DNA from: Bathymodiolus brooksi
Taxonomy: Eukaryota > Mollusca > Bivalvia > Mytilida > Modiolidae
DNA: 64,000 bases
Direction of reading: 5' to 3'
Assembly (NCBI GenBank): GCA_963680875.1
Contig: OY804588.1
Location: 77,090,829-77,154,828, forward strand
Part shown: piece after piece, positions 56,791 to 64,000 of the stretch
Layout: the number at the start of each line of letters is the position of its first letter
Numbering within the stretch: position 1 is the stretch's first letter
Program-made: the position numbers and the translations under genes
Notes under the pieces: generated by a model
Told to the model about the DNA's origin: nothing
The model's input: the letters and a program-made list of their open reading frames with translations, nothing else
Databases searched by the model: none

Positions 56791-57487
56791 CACGGTGTAG
56801 AATGGTAACGGACTACTCGGTGTTTTTAATCCTATACGTTTCTTAGTGATTATGACGTAGAAGAAATATCTTATTGTAAGTAGATGATATCTCCACAATC
56901 TTACCCCATCAAACGTCACAATTTTTCCTTCTCTTCGGCTTGTTTAGCCATAGGTTCTGTTTCCTCTTTACCCTAAAAAAATAAACACAATAAGTCCTTT
57001 GCTTAAAATTCCTAACAGTCCGGTGCCACAAATATTGGCAATAAACCATGAACACAAAAAGTCCGTTGCTCGGCTTTTACAATAAAACTTAAATATGTAA
57101 ATAAGTATTATTCTTTCATATATTTATAATTTCCATTTGTATTGGATATGTTATAAAGGAAAACGAAATAGTCAAAAATGATATAAAATGCTTATTTGAA
57201 GGAAAAACAAGACGATGTTTAACGGGTTCGACGGTATCTCGTGCTTGTGTTGGACTTGCTGAGATAACCACGAGGTTGACCAAAAGCAATCATCCAAAAA
57301 CTTCAACATAGTTCATTAGTACATTCCGTAAATGTAGTAATATGAAGACTTACGACTTTTTACGATCTGTGTGGTCCATTTTCTGTGACAGGTATATTTT
57401 TTAGCACGCAACAAGTCCGTTGCTCAGCCCGAGTAGTCTGGAAACGCAGAAAAAAAAACCGAGTAGTCCGTTACCATTCTACACCGT
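56791..57487. mobile_element. About 0.7-kb inverted-repeat (MITE-like) element, unit 3
   Basis: Counterpart of 42916-43612 with the same CACGGTGTAGAATGGTAACG ends. Confidence 0.75.
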
Positions 57488-57714
57488 GTTATATATTGTT
57501 ATTGATTGTTACTGCTCCTGGTGGCCCATTGTTGGTACATGTATATAATAACAAATATTTTATATTCAATTTGCAACAATATGCAACTTTATCTTTATTT
57601 AAATATAGATTTTTTTTTTCAATTATAGTCACATTTTTTCTCTGCGGACTATAGGATATGGTCGGAAATTCATACCTAGCAGACATTAGGGAATAACTAA
57701 TATATTTTAAGTAT

Positions 57715-57826
57715 TGCCAACGTAAATCGTCGGTTTTACTGTCGCAAATTGAGCTTAAATGTTGGCGTATAGTGAGGGCAGGTGAACGAATATTCGTGAC
57801 AGTAAAACAGGCGGCTTACGTCGGCA
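57715..57826. repeat. 112-bp palindromic element, unit 3
   Basis: Counterpart of 27883-27994. Confidence 0.6.
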
Positions 57827-58737
57827 GCACTTCAAATACAATATGGTTATTCAAATTCTAATGAAATACTCCAAACAGTAGCATTTGCTTACAATTATCT
57901 CCTATTATCAATCAATTGTATTGCGCCTTTTTCACAGTGTATCTCCCACAATAGTTCCGTAGTTACAAACATTTCGATTAGAAGCAAACGCTTTTATAAA
58001 ATATTCAGTGAACCATTATGTAATCATAACCAAAAATATGATCAACTCGAACATTTTAATAATAAATAATTTAATGTGTGTCACTTCAAATCAATATTCG
58101 GTCAACAGTTAACAACAAGGTAAAACATCTACTTTGACGCGTAAATGCAATTAATCAATGAAATTGCTTGTAACATAACCAATTGTATTACAATCTATAT
58201 ATTTGGTCAGCGATTGCATACAAAAAGGAATCAAGTCAATGCAATTTGACTTCTCAAATAGAACAAGTGCAGGATGAAATGAAATAACTGGTTAACAGTC
58301 CCAAATGATTTACACGCAAGTTATGTCATATATTATAGTTAATATACCTTAAATTAATCAACAAATGAATATATCCTCGAATAAAAAGTCACGAAAAATA
58401 CAAAAAATACACCATCAGAACAGTTTGAAAATTTAATCGAAACTCCTAGAAAATGAGGACAAAATCGATACCCTAAATACATATAAACATGACCGTTTAC
58501 TCTCCTACCTTGGTACAGACATGTCAATAACAAGTTGTGGGCTTAAACGAGTTTTATCGGCCACAATAAATTGAGATGATGCAAGTTATTTATGCTTGCG
58601 TTTTCTAGCAATCCACGCGAGACAACTCCATCAAATTAATAAAAACAGTATTTCTATCATTAAAGATACAAAGAAACAGATAATTACACTTTAGAGTTTC
58701 AGTTAATTAGAAACAAGAGTAGCTCATACCATCCACG
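57827..58737. other. AT-rich stretch without recognisable features, unit 3
   Basis: Counterpart of 27995-28904. Nothing recognised. Confidence 0.5.
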
Positions 58738-59146
58738 AGGGGGCGCACAGCAACAAGGGAGGTGGGAGAAAAGGGGGCGGGAGATGGGAGGAGGAGAGGG
58801 AGGTGGGAGGAAAGGGGCGGGATGTGGGAGACAGGGGGGCGGGAAGTGGGAGAGAAGAAATTTGTAAAATGGGAGAAAACTTATCCCCCCAAAAAGAATG
58901 TGAATAAATAACTTAAGAGATTTAATTTTCCTTTTCAGGAGGAAGGGGAAAGGGAAAAATGATGACAATGATCATTTAAGAAACACAAATTTAAGAAAGT
59001 CGATCATAGATAATAAAATTACAGAAAAACGGATTTTTGTTCGGATTTGTTTTTCATTTAAGTTTTCAAGAGAAAGGTGGTGGGAGGTGGGAGAAAGGGG
59101 GCGGGAGGTGAGAGAGAAGGGGAGTGAGGTGGGAGAGAGTACCCCC
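58738..59146 (+). repeat. Two G-rich purine tracts, unit 3
   Basis: Counterpart of 28905-29310. Confidence 0.7.
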
Positions 59147-59249
59147 TGTCCACCCCTCATCCATCTTTAATCGAATCAAGACGCATTTTTGTAGAGTGGC
59201 TGCCTCATAGACATAATTTATATTAGGCGATATTTCTTTTATATTTGAA

Positions 59250-59619
59250 CCGCATCGGTGGCGTAATGGTAGCGTGCTCGCCTCGAGTTCGGAATTGTGG
59301 GTTCGAGACCCGGTCGGGTCTAACCAAAGACTACAATATTGGTATGTGTTGCTTCTCTGCTAAGCACGCCTGCATTAAGGAGAGAGAGAGCAAAGACTGG
59401 TTGGCTCGGAATCAGAATAACGTGTCCGAGTTAAGCCACATGGCTCACCACATACTGCTGTTTCAGTGAGCTGGTACTATAAAAATCCAATTCAGCACGT
59501 TGGTCTAGAACACAGCTGACCTCATCGTCACTTCATTGAAAATCAACTTGTTGTCGCCATGATATAGCTGAAAAATTGCTGAATTGGCGTTAAACAACTA
59601 TCACTCACTCACTCACACC
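59250..59619 (+). mobile_element. tRNA-derived SINE with CACT tail, unit 3
   Basis: Full-length counterpart of 29415-29784. Confidence 0.85.
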
Positions 59620-60817
59620 TTTTTATTTGACAAATCAAAAACTTGAATTGTCTCTACATATTGTTTCACAGATCGGATCAGAATTTTCTATTTGTGAAGG
59701 ACCTGCCATACATCATTCCTGCCAATTTGGTTCCAATTGGTCTCGTACTTTCAGAGAAGATTTCTTTCTTTTTTGTATTTGACCTATTAGAAATCTTGAA
59801 TTACATATGACGACCCTGTTGTGCGACCGATTGGGACAAAATAATGGTAGAGGACGTAGCAAAAATCATTACTACTGACATTGTTTCAAATTGGTCAAGA
59901 AGTTACAGAGAAAATTTATTATATTTTTCAATCAGGAAACTAAATTGTTCTTACCGGCTACGCAGTTTAACAAATCGCATCAAAATAAAGAAATTATTTG
60001 TAGATTACCTTTCATATACCCAATTCCTAATAAGTCTGGTTCCAATTGTCCAAGAGGTTGGGTTTGTAACAAGAGTAACACGACGAGTGCCACATGTGGA
60101 GCAGGAACTTAGTAGGTTCGTGTTGCTCGATCTTACTTTTTTTTTGTAATGTCTTGTATACCGTTACTTATTCTTGTGTCCTTCAACTTACGGCTTTTGA
60201 TTACCCCTTTGGTATCTTCAAACTTTTCTTTCACAGAAGATTATATTTTGTATTTTTCTAGTCAGAAATTTGAATTACCTCGTTGTTTGCACGGTTGCAA
60301 CAATATGAGGTGTTTGTTTTATCATTTCTGTAATGGTTCGTTCTAATTGGCTTATTTGGTGTGTACGTTAGAGAGTATCAGACCATGATCGTGTGTTACC
60401 GTCAATCAGTTCTAATTAGCCTACATATAGAAGTTTCAGAGAGGATATTGACGACAAACGACGGACTCAGAGTGATAACAATAGGTCATGTGACCCTGTG
60501 TGCTAATTGCGTTAAAAGAAGTTCATAGAGAGATGCCATTTTGTTTTCCTAAGACGATTTATAAATTAGATCACATGTTCAGACATGTATTACTATTGCA
60601 TTCACCTTCGTACCACATTAAGTGCAGCGTGAATGCCTTACGGGACAAATAAAGACAGATAAATCAACCATTATGCATTTCCCTCCAATGCTATAAATTT
60701 GCCAAACGAGATGCAATAAGCAATGTTATGATCATTCGAATACAGTTGAATCTCGTTATATCAAACTTGGTTTACTCGAAATTTCGGTAAAGTCGAAATT
60801 GTTCTTAAGTCAAGAAC
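59620..60817. repeat. Field of degenerate repeats, unit 3
   Basis: Counterpart of 29785-30984. No gene. Confidence 0.4.
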
Positions 60818-61169
60818 TCTGAAATAACGACTCTGAAATGATACAATATTCGATAACTCAATCCTTTGGGGTGATGTAATATCCGATAACCACTCGATAA
60901 TCTGAAATACGATGATGATTTGATTTTTGTTGTTTAACGCTACTTTCAGCAATATTTCAGCTATATCATGGCGACCAGTTTTAGTGATGGAGAAAGCCGG
61001 AGTACCCGGAGAGAACCACCGACCCAGGGCAAGCAACTGGTAAACTTTATCACTTGCGGCTGCGAGTCGTGTGCACCTTTTTTTATTTACAAAGCCGGGT
61101 GCTAACCCACGCCGTATTGGTGATAGGTTTCTATGAGCTGTTTGATCCAGCGACCTAACTCATTGTACA
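60818..61169 (-). mobile_element. Stray satellite units and minus-strand SINE, unit 3
   Basis: 60818-60909 are diverged 36-bp units. About 60910-61150 is the minus-strand SINE-like element with the 11-bp GCAAGCAACTG present, as in unit 1. Confidence 0.65.
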
Positions 61170-64000
61170 ATAAGAACTCGATACTCTGAAATGAAGCAAT
61201 ATACGATAAGAACTCAATATTCTGAAATGATGCAATATCCGATAACCACTCGATAAATTGAAATGATGTAATATCCGATAACCGCCCTATACTCCAAAAT
61301 GAAGCAATATCCGATAGCCACTCACTCCTCTGACATTATGTAATATCCGATCACCGTTCGATACTCTGAAATGATGCAATATCTGATAACCGCTCGATAT
61401 TCTGAAATGATGCAATATCTGATCACCAATCAATATTCTGAAATGATGCAATATCCGATAACCCATCAATACTCTGAAATTATGAAATATCGGATAAACA
61501 CTCAATACTCTGAAATGATACAATATCCGATAGCCACTCGATACTATGAAATGATGCAATATCCGATAGCCACTCGATACCCTGAAATAATGTAATATCC
61601 GATAATCACTCAATATTCTGAAATGATGCAATATTCGATAACCACTCAATATTCTGAAATGATGCAATATCCAATAACCACTCGATATTCTGAAATGATT
61701 TAATATCCAATAGCCACTCGATATTCTGAAATAATCCAATATCAAATAGCCACTCGATATTCTGAAATAATGCAATATCCAATAGTCGCTCGATATTCTG
61801 AAATGATGCAATATCCAATAGTCACTCGATATTCTGAAATAATGCAATATTCGATAACCACTCGATATTCTGAAATGATGTAATATCCGGTAACCACTCG
61901 ATATTCTTTAATGATGCACTATCTCATCACTAATCAATATTCTGAGGAGATGCAATATCCAATAACCACTCAATATTCTGGATGCAATATCCTATAGCCC
62001 CTCGATACTCTGAAATAATGCGATATTCGATAACCGCTCGATATTCTGAAATGATGCAATATCTGATCACCAATAAATATTCTGAAATGATGTAATATCC
62101 GATAACCAATCATTACTCTGAAATTATGAAATATCCGATAACCACTCAGTACTCTGTAATGATGCAATATTTGATCACCAATAAATATTCTGAAATGATG
62201 CAATATCCGATAACCACTCACTAAACTGAAATAATTCAATATCTGATAACCATTCAATATTCTGAAATGATGCAATATTCAATAACCACTCAATACTCTG
62301 ATATGTTGCAATATCCGATAACCATTCGATTCTCTGAAATGATGCAATATCCGATAACCACTCGATATTATGAAATAATGCAATATCCGATAACCACTCA
62401 ATATTCTGAAATGATGCAATATCCAATAACTACTCAATACTCTGAAATGTTGCAATATCCGATAACCATTCGATTCTCTGAAATGATGCAATATCCGATA
62501 ACCACTCAATATTCTGAAATGATGCAATATCCAAAAGCCACTCAATATTTTGAAATGATGCAATATCCAATAACCACTCAATACTCTGAAATGATTTAAT
62601 ATCCGATAACCACCCAATACTCTGAAAAGATGCATTTTCCGATTGCCGCTTAATATTCTGAAATGATGCAATATCCGATAACCAATCATTACTCTGAAAT
62701 TATGAAATATCCGATAGCCACTCAATACTCTGTAATAATGCAATATCTGATCACCAATCAATATTCTGAAATGATGCAATATCCGATAACCACTCAATAT
62801 TCTGAAATAATTCAATATCTGATAACCATTCAATATTCTGAAATGATGCAATATCCAATAACCACTCAATACTCTGAAATGAAGCAATATCCGATAACCA
62901 TTCGATTCTCTGAAATGATGCAATATCCGATAACCACTCGATATTATGAAATGATGCAATATCCGATAACCACTCAATATTCTGAAATGATGCAATATCC
63001 GATAACCACTCAATATTCTGAAATGATGCAATATCCGATAGTCACTCAATATTTTGAAATGATGCAATATCCAATACCCACTCAATACTCTGAAATGATT
63101 TAATATCCGATAACCACTCAATACTATGAAATGATGCAATATCCGATAACCACAAAATACTCTGAAATGATGTAATATCCGATAGCCACTCGATACTCTG
63201 AAATAATGTAATATCCGATAACCACTCAATATTCTGAAATTATGCAATATCCGATAACCACTCAATATTTTGAAATGATGCAATATCCAATAACCACTCG
63301 ATCCTCTGAAATGATGTAATATCCAATAACCACTCGATACTCTGAAATAATGTAATATCCGATAACCACTCAATATTCTGAAATGATGCAATATCCGATA
63401 ACCATTCAATATTTTGAAATGATGCAATATCCAATAACCACTGAATACTCTGAAATGATGCAATTTCCGATAGCCACTTAATATTCTGATATGATGCAAT
63501 ATTCGATAACCTACCATTGCTCTGAAATTATGAAATATCGGATAACCACTCAGTACTTTGTAATGATGCAATATCTGATCACTAATCAATATTCTGAAAT
63601 GATGGAATATCAGAAAACCACTCAATAATCTGAAATAATTCAATATCTGAGGACCATTCAATATTCTGAAATGATGCAATATCCAATAACCACACAATAC
63701 TCTGAAATGATGCAATATCCGATAGCCAATCGATACTCTGAAATGATTCAATATCCGATAACCACTCAATACTCTGATACGATGCAATATCCTATTACCA
63801 ACAAATACTCTGGAATGATGCAATATCCGATAGCCACTCGATACTCTGAAATAATGCAATATCCGATAACCACTCGATATTATGAAATGATGCAATATCC
63901 GATACCCACTCAATATTCTGAAATGATGCAATATCCGATAACCACTCAATATTCTGAAATGATTCAATATCCAAAAGCCACTCAATATTTTGAAATGATG
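61170..64000. repeat. 36-bp satellite array 4 (right edge cut by window)
   Basis: Follows the order of variant units of array 3 at an offset of about 13.88 kb (for example TATCTCATCA at 48037 and 61920). The array runs off the end of the window. Confidence 0.95.

Overview
This window is animal nuclear DNA: AT-rich, no operons, intron signals, tRNA-derived SINEs, an LTR retrotransposon, satellites and a B-box/TRIM-like gene. The SINE 3' ends (a GGCGTTAAAC motif followed by CACT or ATCA runs), the RING-less B-box proteins with a beta-propeller-like tail, and a transposase fused to a YqaJ nuclease together suggest a mollusc. That assignment rests on memory of such genomes, not on a search.

Layout: the window is a tandem array of one large unit. 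Each unit has a 36-bp satellite array, a short flank, a 35-bp tandem repeat, one TRIM-like gene on the minus strand, a SINE, several palindromic elements, a 0.7-kb inverted-repeat element, a G-rich tract, another SINE, a degenerate repeat field and a minus-strand SINE, and then the next satellite array. Four satellite arrays (1-2460, 31335-36900, 47285-50690, 61170-64000) bracket three units (2461-31334, 36901-47284, 50691-61169). Units 2 and 3 are almost identical, about 10.4 kb plus array, with a 13.8-13.9 kb period. Unit 1 is more diverged and is enlarged to 28.9 kb.

Unit 1 carries insertions that units 2 and 3 lack, so those units serve as empty-site controls. (a) An 822-bp inverted-repeat element (3529-4350) sits inside the 35-bp array with an 11-bp flanking duplication. 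(b) There is an extra ~1.07 kb in an X-N-X arrangement (6509-7941). (c) A 16.3-kb element (9579-25907) has identical 18-bp terminal inverted repeats and a TTAA target duplication; the intact TTAA site is present in units 2 and 3. This element encodes, on the minus strand, a DDE-type transposase fused to a YqaJ-like nuclease, and it contains a 472-bp tandem repeat carrying a tRNA-like Pol III promoter. A Gypsy LTR retrotransposon (13834-22211, target duplication GTTAA) has inserted into the nuclease part of the transposase gene, leaving the two halves 8.4 kb apart.

The Gypsy copy has LTRs differing at about 8 positions plus two 13-bp indels, gag-pol with two in-frame stops and one frame change, and a third ORF with two zinc fingers in the place where env would lie, preceded by a good splice acceptor. 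The only likely host genes are the three TRIM-like paralogues. The many long reading frames in the 36-bp satellite come from a repeat length divisible by three and are not treated as genes.
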